The notes: generated by a model not told the origin, from the sequence alone. DNA of 61,016 bases from Ruminococcus sp. UBA3280 (GCA_002362175.1 DETU01000097.1:581-61596), one strand, 5' to 3'; shown: positions 34,973-43,736, counted from the first letter of the stretch. Numbers and translations: made by a program.

Positions 34973-35512
34973 ATGAAAAAGACAAGCGTTTTTCTTTCAC
35001 TCATACTACGTCACAAACCCGAAACAATCGGCATATCTCTTGACAAAAACGGCTGGGCAGACGTTAAAAGCCTGATAGACGGAATAAACAAAACCGGAAA
35101 GTATTTTCTTGATATGAAAAAGCTTGAAGAAATTGTCCGCACCGATGACAAGCAAAGGTACAGTTTCAGTGCGGACAAGTCTAAAATAAGGGCAAATCAG
35201 GGACATTCCATTAATGTGGACGTTGAGTTAAAGGAATGTGTACCGCCCGAAATCCTATGGCATGGTACAGGTGAAAAGTATGTCCCGTCAATAAACTCGG
35301 AAGGACTCAAAGCAAAGAGCAGACTTTATGTGCATCTTTCAAAGGACACCGAAACTGCCCGAAAAGTCGGACAAAGACACGGAAAACCCGTTGTTTACAG
35401 GATTCTCGCAGGTGAAATGCACAGGCATGGATATGTATTTTATCTTTCCGAAAATGGCATGTGGCTCACAAAAAGTGTTCCGGTAAACTTCATGGAGGTA
35501 AGCAAAATATGA
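34973..35512 (+). CDS. kptA: RNA 2'-phosphotransferase (Tpt1/KptA)
   Basis: A 179-residue protein with the whole KptA pattern: LSLILRHKPETIGISLDKNGWADVK at the N-terminus (R-H pair), then RYSFSADKSKIRANQGHS, LWHGTG and HLSKDTETARKVGQRHGKPVV. The catalytic Arg-His-Arg-Arg set is visible. The enzyme moves an internal 2'-phosphate from RNA to NAD+. In bacteria its physiological RNA target is unclear because fungal-type tRNA splicing is absent. Its stop overlaps the GNAT start (ATGA). Confidence 0.93.
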   Translation: MKKTSVFLSLILRHKPETIGISLDKNGWADVKSLIDGINKTGKYFLDMKKLEEIVRTDDKQRYSFSADKSKIRANQGHSINVDVELKECVPPEILWHGTGEKYVPSINSEGLKAKSRLYVHLSKDTETARKVGQRHGKPVVYRILAGEMHRHGYVFYLSENGMWLTKSVPVNFMEVSKI

Positions 35513-35964
35513 CCATAAGAAAATATAAACCGTCCGACTGTTCAGAACTGATAACACTTTTTTATCAGACCGTCCACACTGTAAACTCCGCCGACTACTC
35601 CCCCGAACAGCTTGGCGTATGGGCAACGGGAAATGAAAATCCTGACGAATGGAATAAATCACTCTCCGAGCATTATACAGTCGTTGCAGAAGAAAATAAT
35701 ATCATATGCGGATTCGGCGACATTGACAGCACAGGTTATCTTGACAGGCTTTTTGTTCACAAGGACTTTCAAAGACTGAAAATTGCTTCAAAAATCTGTG
35801 ATATACTTGAAAAATCCGTTGTTTCGGATAAAATAACCGTTCATTCGTCAGTTACGGCAAAACCCTTTTTTCTGAAAAGAAGATATACCGTAATAAAGAG
35901 ACAGCAAGTTGTCAGGAACGGAATTGCCCTCACAAACTACATAATGGAAAAAACTACATCATAA
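35509..35964 (+). CDS. GNAT-family N-acetyltransferase, coupled to kptA
   Basis: ATG overlaps the kptA stop, with GGAGGT nine bases upstream, so a longer in-frame start is unlikely; 151 residues. Motifs are MTIRKYKPSDCSELITLFYQTV and the acetyl-CoA region LDRLFVHKDFQRLKIASKICDILE, where the usual Q/R-G-x-G loop is partly changed (QRLKIAS). It ends FFLKRRYTVIKRQQVVRNG. The substrate is unknown. The 3' end overlaps the convergent membrane protein gene by 11 bases. Confidence 0.83.
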   Translation: MTIRKYKPSDCSELITLFYQTVHTVNSADYSPEQLGVWATGNENPDEWNKSLSEHYTVVAEENNIICGFGDIDSTGYLDRLFVHKDFQRLKIASKICDILEKSVVSDKITVHSSVTAKPFFLKRRYTVIKRQQVVRNGIALTNYIMEKTTS

Positions 35965-36466
35965 GTCCGATAAGTATAACTGCGAAAACGTTCAACCATG
36001 TGAACGCAACACTCTGTTTGCTTCCGCTTGTTATTTTCGCAAGACGGAAATGTTTCAGTCCGAAAAAGCACGGTATTCCAGCAGGGGTGAACATATCAAG
36101 ATAGAGGTGCGACAGACAACCCACAAACAGTCCCACAAGCGAAGGGCAGTAAAGATACGACAATATAAGCCCCATAAGGTAAACAACAGGTTCATGCAGG
36201 ATTCCCCTGTGCATAGGACCTGTTTTTCCGCTTATTTCACCGCATTTTCCTATTACCGAACTTACGGGAACGGTAAGTTTTCCTATATAACTTGTCGGAT
36301 TATCTATATCAGGAAAAATTCCGCCCATAAGTCCGCCGAGAATAAAAAGTGTAGCCGTTTCAGGTGTATTGCTGATATGCGGTAAAGCGGTTTCAAGTTT
36401 TTCCATATTTAAAGCAAGCATCGTTCCGACTGAAGCACCAAATACAAAATGACAGTTTCCGTTCAT
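35954..36466 (-). CDS. YdjM-like membrane-bound metal-dependent hydrolase (DUF457)
   Basis: A 170-residue protein with four membrane segments. It starts NCHFVFGASVGTMLAL and has GGLMGGIFPDIDNPTS (about residues 47-62, Asp-x-Asp metal ligands), MHRGILHEP (His ligands) and SHLYLDMFTPAG, the signature of the YdjM/LexA-regulated membrane hydrolase family. The substrate is unknown. A T-run hairpin lies just before the ribosome site, suggesting attenuation. Confidence 0.85.
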   Translation of the reverse strand: MNGNCHFVFGASVGTMLALNMEKLETALPHISNTPETATLFILGGLMGGIFPDIDNPTSYIGKLTVPVSSVIGKCGEISGKTGPMHRGILHEPVVYLMGLILSYLYCPSLVGLFVGCLSHLYLDMFTPAGIPCFFGLKHFRLAKITSGSKQSVAFTWLNVFAVILIGLMM

Positions 36467-36483
36467 AATTCAATCTCCTCATC

Positions 36484-36522
36484 ATAAAAAAAGAGGACAG
36501 TTTTTCAGCCAAATCCTCTTTT
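36484..36522 (-). promoter_or_regulatory. Hairpin with T run in the leader of the ydjM-like gene
   Basis: On the minus strand AAAAGAGGA pairs with TCCTCTTTT, then a run of seven T, ending only about ten bases before the ribosome site of the YdjM-like gene. It looks like a leader terminator (attenuator). No leader peptide was found. Confidence 0.5.
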
Positions 36523-36588
36523 AAATTATTTATATACTTATACTATCAATTATACATTATACGACATTATTTGTCAAGTATCACAACA

Positions 36589-36622
36589 AAAATAAAGCCG
36601 TCCATTACTGAACGGCTTTTTT
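36589..36622 (-). terminator. Terminator after the dockerin operon
   Basis: AAAGCCGT (36594-36601) and ACGGCTTT (36612-36619) form the stem, with T-rich flanks on both strands. On the minus strand it ends the two-gene dockerin operon. Confidence 0.75.
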
Positions 36623-36660
36623 AAAGTCAAAATTTATCTATATAAATGCAACCATGAAAA

Positions 36661-38403
36661 TCATTTTGCAGAAAGTTCCGCATACTTCTGAAGAATAAGA
36701 GTAGCGTCTACAGAATCTATAAATCCGTCACCGTTGAAGTCTGAAAGCATATTGTCGGCATAAACCGTTTCGGGATTTCTGGAATCCTGCACAGAAAGCT
36801 TTGCATATGCCTGAAGAACTGCGGTAGCGTCTACTGAATCTATAAAACCATCACAGTTTACGTCGCCTTTTTCCACCTGATGTTCAAAATTGCCGTCTTT
36901 ATTCAGGTCAGCCATAATTTTGAATCCATCTGTTTCATTATACTGCACGAAAACTTCACTTGACGGACTAAATGCAATTGACTTTAAATCTTCAACATTC
37001 ATACTACCCTTAGGATAAACATTAAATTCAATATTTCCTCCACTGAAAACAACGCCGTCGTCAAGTATTTTTACCTCTGCTTCGTCCATTGTTTCGCCCT
37101 TGAAATCAAAAATGAAATTTCTGTCTTTATAATCTTTATTATAAATCATACTGTATTCAAGAGGAGCATTTTCGTCATGGGCTGTATCATCTTCGGCGTG
37201 TTCGAGCCTTACGAATTTATAGCATTCATTCTTATCAAAATAAAGTTCACTATCAGCACCTGCAAAAGAAATTTCATAAAAACCGTTTACATTCCGTATA
37301 TCCATGTAATCACATTCATTATTACTTAGAATATGATGCCTTACCAAATCGGATTTTATAGTTCTTCCCGGAATATTCGGATAGTTCTTGATATATCCGT
37401 CCCTTTCGTTCATAACGACTTCTTTTCCGTTTTTGTCAGTGTACGATAATTCACGTATATTACCTTTTGTACTGTACTGTACAAAAGCTATATCAGAAAT
37501 ATCTGTATCAAAGCTGTCAGTCGGATTAATCGGACCTTCAAAATTAAGGAGTTTATTATCATCAATAACAGCTATATGCATATCACTTTCAGCATACTCC
37601 GAAATCTTCGGTATATAGAAGTCTTTCGTTTCAGAGTTGATGTATATGCAGGTATCTTCTGAGAAAGCACCGTTGTTTTCGTCTGAATTGAAAGAATCAA
37701 GAGTAAGAATACACTTGTCATATGTTTTGCCGTTAAAGGTCCATGAACCGTCGGTGATGCCCATTCCTACGGCGGAATGTTCCTGACGGGCTCGTGTAGA
37801 TGCCATATTCAAATCGCCTTTTACTTCTTCAATATCAAGAGCCGACGGAGTTTTACAGCAACTTCCGTACATTATAAGGAAATATTCTCCCTCATTCATG
37901 CACTTTTCAGCGGTATTGCAAAGTATGTCAATCTTTTCTTCTGAGGACGTACTTTGGAAAATATAGTTTCTGTAAAGCTGAAATTCGTTTTTGTTGAAGA
38001 GATTCTGATAGCCTATTATCATATTTTTTACATCGGAAATCTGATTTATCTCATTGAGTGAATTTGCTCCCTCTTTTATATCGCCTGCGGAGATGAGACC
38101 GTTATGCGAAAGAACTTCCATTACAGAAATACCGAAACTTGTGTCTGAATAAGCACCCATTCCCTCTACAGTAGATATTGTCTCACCACCTGCCTGAGTG
38201 AATCCACGGTAATCATATCCTATAATACATTCGGTATTTTTACCTGTATCATAAAACTGATTTGTTACAGCAAGGTAATCGGTGTCAGCACCGAGAGATG
38301 AAGCAAGTCTGCCAAGTTCGGCATTGCTTTCTGCATATACAGAACATACAGGAAGTGATGTCAGCATTGAAAGTGCCATAAAAGTTGATAGTAATTTTTT
38401 CAT
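36661..38403 (-). CDS. Secreted papain-like protein with C-terminal dockerin
   Basis: A 580-residue secreted protein. A signal peptide (MKKLLSTFMALSMLTSLPVC) is followed by a papain-like region: SDTSFGISVMEVLSHNG around residue 90, and HSAVGMGITDGSWTFNGKTYDKCILTLDSF about residues 210-240 with His and Asn in the usual order. The catalytic Cys position of this group (CFGMS-like) reads Ser (Ser 89). The C-terminal 65 residues hold two calcium loops, GDVNCDGFIDSVDATAVLQ and DFNGDGFIDSVDATLILQ, a type I dockerin that docks to a scaffoldin cohesin. It is downstream of the cohesin-dockerin gene in one operon. Confidence 0.82.
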   Translation of the reverse strand: MKKLLSTFMALSMLTSLPVCSVYAESNAELGRLASSLGADTDYLAVTNQFYDTGKNTECIIGYDYRGFTQAGGETISTVEGMGAYSDTSFGISVMEVLSHNGLISAGDIKEGANSLNEINQISDVKNMIIGYQNLFNKNEFQLYRNYIFQSTSSEEKIDILCNTAEKCMNEGEYFLIMYGSCCKTPSALDIEEVKGDLNMASTRARQEHSAVGMGITDGSWTFNGKTYDKCILTLDSFNSDENNGAFSEDTCIYINSETKDFYIPKISEYAESDMHIAVIDDNKLLNFEGPINPTDSFDTDISDIAFVQYSTKGNIRELSYTDKNGKEVVMNERDGYIKNYPNIPGRTIKSDLVRHHILSNNECDYMDIRNVNGFYEISFAGADSELYFDKNECYKFVRLEHAEDDTAHDENAPLEYSMIYNKDYKDRNFIFDFKGETMDEAEVKILDDGVVFSGGNIEFNVYPKGSMNVEDLKSIAFSPSSEVFVQYNETDGFKIMADLNKDGNFEHQVEKGDVNCDGFIDSVDATAVLQAYAKLSVQDSRNPETVYADNMLSDFNGDGFIDSVDATLILQKYAELSAK

Positions 38404-38435
38404 AAAATCACTCCTTAATATAATTTTAAGTTTGA

Positions 38436-39284
38436 TTATTTTCCGTTATAATATTTAATTTCTCCACAATGTCCGCCGTCAGTTTGATTCTCATAACTTT
38501 GCTGTGCTTCGTCTACGTCTTGATGTGTTGACATACAAGCATAATACAACGACATATCATTAGCATCTGCCACTGTAATCTCACCTGAAATATTGGCATC
38601 TGCGGATTGAGCACATACTGTAGTTTCTACAAAGAAATAATACAAATTAGCATTAGCATTAGTGACAGAAATTTTTTTACCGTCATTTTTTCCTATTGCC
38701 ATTTGCGTAATCGTTGCATCAACAGCATCTACATAACCATCATTGTTTACATCGCCTATTTTATAATATCCTGCTGTGTTGTTCAAAGAATAAGCAGATA
38801 TTGCAGAAGTTAAAATATCAATATAATCAACAGTTTCAAAATCAGAAACAGTAATATCAGATGTATCAACACTGTTATCATTTACATAGAAAGTAAACAG
38901 ACTTCCGTCAGTATCATCTTCTTCTGTTCCGACAGTTGTAAACACACCCACTCCTTCGTTTACAATTCCCGTAACAAGCGAACCCTCTGTAGTGTCACCT
39001 GTAATTACAACAGGTATTCCCTTTTCGTTGCCAATTACATCATAAGCACCTAAATCAAGCTTTGTGGTTGTTGAAATGAAACCGCTGTTGTCAGCAATAT
39101 TCACAGTCACAGCAACTGCTCCTGCGGGGATTACAGTTTCATTAACAGTTAATGTTTCGGAAACAGTTTCGGCTGAAACCGAAAGAATGTTTTCCTCGGT
39201 AACATTCACAGCTGAAGCTGTAACAACAGGCAGTGCAGATACTGCAAGTACTGATGCAGAAAGTGCAGAAATAATTTTTTTCAT
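38436..39284 (-). CDS. Secreted cohesin-like/dockerin protein
   Basis: A 282-residue secreted protein: signal peptide (KKIISALSASVLAVSALPVV), a beta-sandwich cohesin-like region (residues ~45-160, VPAGAVAVTV-like strand then FYVNDNSVDTSDITVSDF), then a dockerin pair, GDVNNDGYVDAVDATITQM and ADANISGEITVADANDM. A cohesin plus dockerin architecture makes it an adaptor scaffoldin. The C-terminus has a further Cys-containing tail (HCGEIKYYNG). It shares the transcript with the next dockerin protein 32 bases away. Confidence 0.75.
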   Translation of the reverse strand: MKKIISALSASVLAVSALPVVTASAVNVTEENILSVSAETVSETLTVNETVIPAGAVAVTVNIADNSGFISTTTKLDLGAYDVIGNEKGIPVVITGDTTEGSLVTGIVNEGVGVFTTVGTEEDDTDGSLFTFYVNDNSVDTSDITVSDFETVDYIDILTSAISAYSLNNTAGYYKIGDVNNDGYVDAVDATITQMAIGKNDGKKISVTNANANLYYFFVETTVCAQSADANISGEITVADANDMSLYYACMSTHQDVDEAQQSYENQTDGGHCGEIKYYNGK

Positions 39285-39340
39285 GATAAAAACTTCCTTT
39301 CAATTACATTAAAGGAAAGCACAGCTTTTTTCATATTTAT

Positions 39341-39369
39341 ATTATAGCACATAACATAAACAAAGTCAA
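39341..39369 (-). promoter_or_regulatory. Promoter of the dockerin operon
   Basis: On the minus strand TTGACT (39369-39364), 17 bases, TATAAT (39346-39341). Confidence 0.82.
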
Positions 39370-39506
39370 TAAAAATTTTTCATAAAGATTGCTGTATATT
39401 TCCTTATTTATATTTTATTATGTAATATCTGCAAAGTCAATACACGTGTCCCGAAATACTGATTTCAGTACTGAATCGCCAATATCTTTAAACTTTTACA
39501 TATAAA

Positions 39507-39547
39507 AAACCGCTGTAAATCGGATTTTTCCGAAATACAGCGGTTTT
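39507..39547 (-). terminator. Terminator of the tRNA gene
   Basis: AAACCGCTGTA (39507-39517) pairs with TACAGCGGTTT (39536-39546), and on the minus strand a T run follows. It lies right after the tRNA. Confidence 0.82.
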
Positions 39548-39552
39548 ATATG

Positions 39553-39628
39553 TGGTACGCCTGACAGGAATCGAACCTGCGGCACATGGCGTCGGAGGCC
39601 ACTGCTCTATCCCCTGAGCTACAGACGC
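39553..39628 (-). tRNA. tRNA-Arg (anticodon CCG)
   Basis: The reverse strand folds into a cloverleaf of 76 bases: acceptor GCGTCTG/CAGGCGT, D arm GCTC...GAGC, anticodon stem GTGGC/GCCAT with loop CTCCGAC (anticodon CCG) and T arm with GGTTCGATTCC. CCA is encoded at the 3' end. Promoter and terminator are both visible. Confidence 0.95.
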
Positions 39629-39647
39629 ATAAACATCAGATTATCAT

Positions 39648-39676
39648 AATATAACATTAACATCTGACTTTTACAA
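39648..39676 (-). promoter_or_regulatory. Promoter of the tRNA-Arg gene
   Basis: On the minus strand TTGTAA (39676-39671), 17 bases, TATATT (39653-39648), with transcription starting some ten bases before the tRNA. Confidence 0.68.
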
Positions 39677-39697
39677 TGAATATTATATCACAAACTC

Positions 39698-39726
39698 TTG
39701 TAATTTGCAAGTGTTTGTGATATAAT
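39698..39726 (+). promoter_or_regulatory. Promoter of the YiiX/NlpC-like gene
   Basis: TTGTAA (39698-39703), 17 bases, TATAAT (39721-39726); divergent from the tRNA promoter, the -35 boxes lying about 20 bases apart. Confidence 0.72.
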
Positions 39727-39756
39727 TATATAAGAAAATTTTTAGGAGGGGACGTT

Positions 39757-40317
39757 TTGGAGGAATATATCTATTTGATAATGTCTCAGACAGGCACGCA
39801 GCCGGCAAGATTCTTCAGATTTTTCACCCGAAAACCTTATAATCACGTTTCTCTTTCAGGAGATATAACACTTTCTGAAATGTATAGTTTCTGCCGTACA
39901 TATACGCTCTTTCCGTTGCCTGCCACTTTCAACAAGGAAATTGTAGGAGAGGGAACTTTAGGACAATATGGCTTTATACCATGTGAAATATACCGTATTC
40001 CCGTGACCAAGTCACAGAAAGAAATGTATTATCGTGTGATTAATCATTTTTCACAGAACAGAAATATATATTCATATAATGTTCTCGGACTTCTTGCGGT
40101 TTACCTAAATATCGAATGGAACAGAAAAAAGAGTTTTGTCTGTTCGCAGTTTGTCGCATACACTATGGACAAAATCGGCATACATCTTGAAAAGCCGTTT
40201 TGTCTTTACAAGCCCGATGATTTCAGGAGTTTTCCTAATGCAACTCTTATCTATTCGGGAGAACTCAATAAATTTTACTACAATATGCAGTCACATCTTA
40301 TCGGACAGCGAAATTAG
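39757..40317 (+). CDS. YiiX/YaeF-like permuted NlpC/P60 papain-fold protein
   Basis: TTG start with AGGAGGGG eight bases upstream; 186 residues. The catalytic His-first order of the circularly permuted papain fold is visible: YNHVSLSGD at residues ~28-36 and SFVCSQFVAYTMDKIGI at ~126-142. Members of this group hydrolyse amide or ester bonds in lipids or peptides; the substrate here is unknown. There is no signal peptide. Its 3' end overlaps the convergent gene by 27 bases. Confidence 0.78.
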   Translation: MEEYIYLIMSQTGTQPARFFRFFTRKPYNHVSLSGDITLSEMYSFCRTYTLFPLPATFNKEIVGEGTLGQYGFIPCEIYRIPVTKSQKEMYYRVINHFSQNRNIYSYNVLGLLAVYLNIEWNRKKSFVCSQFVAYTMDKIGIHLEKPFCLYKPDDFRSFPNATLIYSGELNKFYYNMQSHLIGQRN

Positions 40318-40596
40318 ATATGCAATCAGTCTCACATCATCAGAAGCAAGCAGATAAGCCGTATAATAAACCTTACTTTCAGGCGATATTATACCTGTAC
40401 TGAAACTGAATTCATGTTCAAGAACGCTGACGGAAGCTGTTTTTCCGTTTATAACGAGACTTGCGGGCGTAATTCTTTCAGATGAAAGATGATTATATGA
40501 ATTACAGCAAGATTTCAGAAACATATAAGAACCGACAGTCAGGAGAAGATATGCAAATATCATTCTGACTGCTTTTTTTTTCATTATTTTACGCAT
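40291..40596 (-). CDS. Small membrane-anchored hypothetical protein
   Basis: A 101-residue protein with one N-terminal membrane helix (VRMIFAYLLLTVGSYMFLKS) and a beta-rich outside part (ITPASLVINGKTASVSVLEHEFSF). The start overlaps the spoIIP stop (TGATG), so it is translated with spoIIP and may serve in sporulation. No family is recognised. An ATG 12 bases later is an alternative start. Confidence 0.6.
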   Translation of the reverse strand: MRKIMKKKAVRMIFAYLLLTVGSYMFLKSCCNSYNHLSSERITPASLVINGKTASVSVLEHEFSFSTGIISPESKVYYTAYLLASDDVRLIAYLISLSDKM

Positions 40597-41765
40597 CAGT
40601 TTTCCTCTTTCATGGAATTTAGAAGTCTGCCGAGAGAACTGCCGATAAGCTGTCCTGCATACTGCGACTGTTCCAGTGTGTTTCCGTGCGAACCCACTTC
40701 AATAAGCAGACTACCCGTTGTCAAATCCTGATTGTATTTTCTGTAGTCAAAGAGTATAGGTCTTGTAAAACCTGCATAGTCATTTTCAAGACGTTCCTGC
40801 AAACGACAGGCAAAATGAAAGTTTTTCATAAAGTCAGGCATACCAAGTGTACCGTCATCGCACCCTGATATAATCATAATCTGAGAGGCTTCCTTTCCGT
40901 CTATTTCAACAAAAGGCTGATAAGCCACACCCTCACCTGAAACTGCGTCCCTGTGAATATCAAGAACAACTTTTATACTCGAATATTCTTCAAGAATCGG
41001 TAAAATAGTTTCCCTGCTCCTGTCGTAAGAACCGTTATAGGACGGATAATCATGAATTGTTCGTGCATGAACAACACCTATTCCCTGTGCCTCCAGTTCC
41101 GCCTGTATAGCGTCGCCGACCATTACCATGTTTTTTGTTTCGTCGGTAGTGCGGTAATTGAAGTTTGCGTCATAGAAGTCACGGACATACGGTTCAAAAC
41201 TCTCAGTTGTATGAGTGTGATAAATAAGTACAAGAGGCTCGTCTGTATTTTCAACGGTAAAATCAGCACCACATCTGCTTTCAGAAACAAGAGTTTCATT
41301 CGGGATTGATGTCTGATTGTTCACCTGTCCGCCGTTATCGAGATTAAAGAAAGAGTTTCCGCTGTATTCTCCGTAAGTAGTACGTACTATTGCTCCTCCT
41401 GCCGTCCACGAATCTTCAGACGGATACGGCTTGTCACCTGCATTTTCCGCAACTGTTTCAAGCGGATTTTCCGTTTCGGTAAGAACCTCTGTACTTTCTT
41501 CCGTCTCCTCACTCACTCCGTACCCCTCGGATAAAACAAAGCCGTCCCTTAAAGAATTTTCGGTTTTTATTGTTGTCGTACTGTACTCGGTACTGCTTTC
41601 GTCCTCTCCCTGACTGTTTTCATCAATGCTGATACTTCCCATACGGTCAAAAAAGCTTTTAATCTTTGGTATCTGCTTAGCGGAAACCGCCGTAACCGCA
41701 GGAAGTGCAAGAAGTATGCAAAGTTTCAACGTACCTGCTATTTTTCTTCTCTTATGACGTGTCAT
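40596..41765 (-). CDS. spoIIP: Stage II sporulation protein P (SpoIIP)
   Basis: A 389-residue protein with an N-terminal membrane anchor (KLCILLALPAVTAVSA) and a Thr/Glu-rich linker. Its C-terminal amidase/endopeptidase domain has the zinc motif YHTHTTESFEPY and VLDIHRDAVSGEGVAY, with a later IEVGSHGNTLEQSQYA. SpoIIP cuts peptidoglycan with SpoIID during engulfment of the forespore. Presence supports a spore-forming host. Full family length. Confidence 0.94.
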   Translation of the reverse strand: MTRHKRRKIAGTLKLCILLALPAVTAVSAKQIPKIKSFFDRMGSISIDENSQGEDESSTEYSTTTIKTENSLRDGFVLSEGYGVSEETEESTEVLTETENPLETVAENAGDKPYPSEDSWTAGGAIVRTTYGEYSGNSFFNLDNGGQVNNQTSIPNETLVSESRCGADFTVENTDEPLVLIYHTHTTESFEPYVRDFYDANFNYRTTDETKNMVMVGDAIQAELEAQGIGVVHARTIHDYPSYNGSYDRSRETILPILEEYSSIKVVLDIHRDAVSGEGVAYQPFVEIDGKEASQIMIISGCDDGTLGMPDFMKNFHFACRLQERLENDYAGFTRPILFDYRKYNQDLTTGSLLIEVGSHGNTLEQSQYAGQLIGSSLGRLLNSMKEEN

Positions 41766-41897
41766 ACACTCACCTCAATATTATTTCCGTTTAAACAAAT
41801 TATATTCCTGTTTGTCCGAAAATATTTCTTTTCAATCCGTAACAATCAAGAATTATGCATAAAAAAACAGCATATTATTGAATGAGGTGATTTTACT

Positions 41898-42776
41898 ATG
41901 TACGAATGTAGGAATGCAAAACACTTTTTCGGTCTTATTCTTCTTGATATACTTGTGTTTTCGATATGTACCGTTTTTTTCTTTACGGGAAAAAAGCTTC
42001 TGAGTTCTTCGGCAGACGTAAACAGTGAAAAATCTGTATTTCTGCCCGTTATAATGTATCACAGTGTTTTCAGCGGTAGTCCCGAGAAATATATAGTCAC
42101 TCCCGTTCAGTTTGAAAACGACCTTGCATGGCTTGCCGAAAACGGCTATACTTCCGTTACCGCACAACAGCTTACCGACTATGTAAACGACAGGGGGAAT
42201 CTTCCCGACAAACCCGTTATGATTACTTTTGACGACGGCTGTTACAATAATCTTTCCGACGTTCTTCCGCTTCTTGAAAAATATGATATGCACGCCATAG
42301 TTTCAGTTGTCGGACAGTATACCGACGTAAACGCCGAAAATGACCCTCATATTCCCTCATACTCATATCTCACATGGGACGATATAAACCGCCTTATAGC
42401 TTCGGGACGTGTAGAAATCGGAAACCATACATATAATATGCACTCATTTAAAGGCGACCGCAAAGGCTGTTCAAAAAATCCGTCTGAAAACGAAGAAGAA
42501 TATATTTCGGCACTTACAGAAGATTTGAACAGACTGCAGTCCGAAATTCATGAACACACAAACACACTTCCCGTCGTATTTGCCTATCCGTTCGGGTTCA
42601 TAAGCAAGGAGTCAATGCCAGTAATACGTGAACTCGGATTCACAATCACCCTGACCTGCAGTGAAAGACCAAACTATATAACACGAAATCCTGAATGTCT
42701 TTACGGCATAAACCGCTATAACAGAAGCGGTTTTTATTCCACTGAGGAATTTATGAATAAAATTTTTAAGGAATGA
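41898..42776 (+). CDS. Membrane-anchored polysaccharide deacetylase (NodB domain)
   Basis: A 292-residue protein with an N-terminal membrane helix (residues ~10-30), then a NodB domain: PVIMYHSV, MITFDDGCYNNL (metal and base Asp-Asp), EIGNHTYNMH (His ligands), and FAYPFGF. These motifs are complete, so the enzyme should deacetylate N-acetylglucosamine in peptidoglycan or another glycan outside the membrane. GAGGTG precedes the ATG. The next gene starts four bases after its stop. Confidence 0.9.
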   Translation: MYECRNAKHFFGLILLDILVFSICTVFFFTGKKLLSSSADVNSEKSVFLPVIMYHSVFSGSPEKYIVTPVQFENDLAWLAENGYTSVTAQQLTDYVNDRGNLPDKPVMITFDDGCYNNLSDVLPLLEKYDMHAIVSVVGQYTDVNAENDPHIPSYSYLTWDDINRLIASGRVEIGNHTYNMHSFKGDRKGCSKNPSENEEEYISALTEDLNRLQSEIHEHTNTLPVVFAYPFGFISKESMPVIRELGFTITLTCSERPNYITRNPECLYGINRYNRSGFYSTEEFMNKIFKE

Positions 42777-42780
42777 TAAA

Positions 42781-43167
42781 ATGAAAACAGATAAAAACCG
42801 TCTTGTAAAAATTCTTGCACCGATATTAATCATACCATTAATATACCTGATACTGAACTTTACCGGAAAATTTTCATTTCCGTGTCCGATAAGAATTTTT
42901 ACGGGAATATACTGCGTCGGCTGTGGCGGAACAAGATGTATAAAAGCCATTTTTCACGGGCATTTTCTTCTTGCAATACGTCAGAATCTCATAGTTTTTT
43001 CGGGGGTCATTTTTCTTGTTATGATGTGGATTCAGAATATTTTCAGCCTTTACGGTAAAAAAATAAAACTAATCCCCGAAAACCGTTTATTCTACACTGC
43101 GGTTTCGGGGATTTTAATTATCTATGCGGTTTTAAGGAACTTCATACCTGAAATTGCTCCGATATAA
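42781..43167 (+). CDS. DUF2752 membrane protein
   Basis: A 128-residue, three-helix membrane protein with the family signature CVGCGGTRCIKAIFHG (Cys-x2-Cys-Gly-Gly-Thr-Arg). Function is unknown in general. It follows the deacetylase gene by four bases with its ribosome site inside that gene, so they are co-expressed. Its 3' end overlaps the convergent DUF4190-like gene by 46 bases. Confidence 0.85.
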   Translation: MKTDKNRLVKILAPILIIPLIYLILNFTGKFSFPCPIRIFTGIYCVGCGGTRCIKAIFHGHFLLAIRQNLIVFSGVIFLVMMWIQNIFSLYGKKIKLIPENRLFYTAVSGILIIYAVLRNFIPEIAPI

Positions 43168-43736
43168 TTAAGGTTAACAAGTTCTTCCCTGTCCCTGTTG
43201 TCAGGCTGTGTTTCAGGAACAGACGACGGGCTTTCAGAGTTGTCGGGAACAGAAGGAGCATTATAGCCGTATCTTCTTTTATAAGTGTCAATCCATAATC
43301 TGAAGAATCCGTCAAAATTCTCACAACCCATTGCATTCCAGTACTTATCATAATCTGAACTGCGGTACTTTTCAAACTGTTCGGGAATCGTGCCATCCGA
43401 CTCATAATCGGAAATAATTTCCGTGCTGTTCTCCTGAAAATATACCAAATCAGGTGCAATTTTAACGGCTACAGACATATAAAGACCGAATAAGACCGCC
43501 GAAATCACAGATATTACTATGCCAAGTATGGCGAAAACCTTTCCGCCCCTGTGCGTTGCAAGCGAAACAATTCCGAGAATTATCGAAACGGGTGCAGTGA
43601 TGAAACTTCCCATACACGCACAGAAAACAAGATTGAGCAGACTTATGACAAATGACGCCACCGCCAGTCCTGTTTTAAAGGAATTAGGCAGACCGTTCGT
43701 ATCATTCACATCATTATAATAAAAATCCTTATTCAT
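43122..43736 (-). CDS. DUF4190-like membrane protein
   Basis: A 204-residue protein: a polar N-terminus, two helices (GLAVASFVISLLNLVFCACMGSF and GGKVFAILGIVISVISAVLFG) with the DUF4190-type pattern, then a soluble outside domain and an Asn/Ser/Pro-rich stretch (VPDNSESPSSVPETQPDN). AAGGAG is upstream of ATG. Function is unknown. It lies ten bases after the metA stop, so it is likely the last gene of the rluB-metA run. Confidence 0.65.
   Translation of the reverse strand: MNKDFYYNDVNDTNGLPNSFKTGLAVASFVISLLNLVFCACMGSFITAPVSIILGIVSLATHRGGKVFAILGIVISVISAVLFGLYMSVAVKIAPDLVYFQENSTEIISDYESDGTIPEQFEKYRSSDYDKYWNAMGCENFDGFFRLWIDTYKRRYGYNAPSVPDNSESPSSVPETQPDNRDREELVNLNYIGAISGMKFLKTA

Noticed and set aside
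36900..39300. CRISPR-like repeated units in the dockerin region
   Set aside because: The repeats are the coding repeats of the dockerin calcium loops, not spaced direct repeats.
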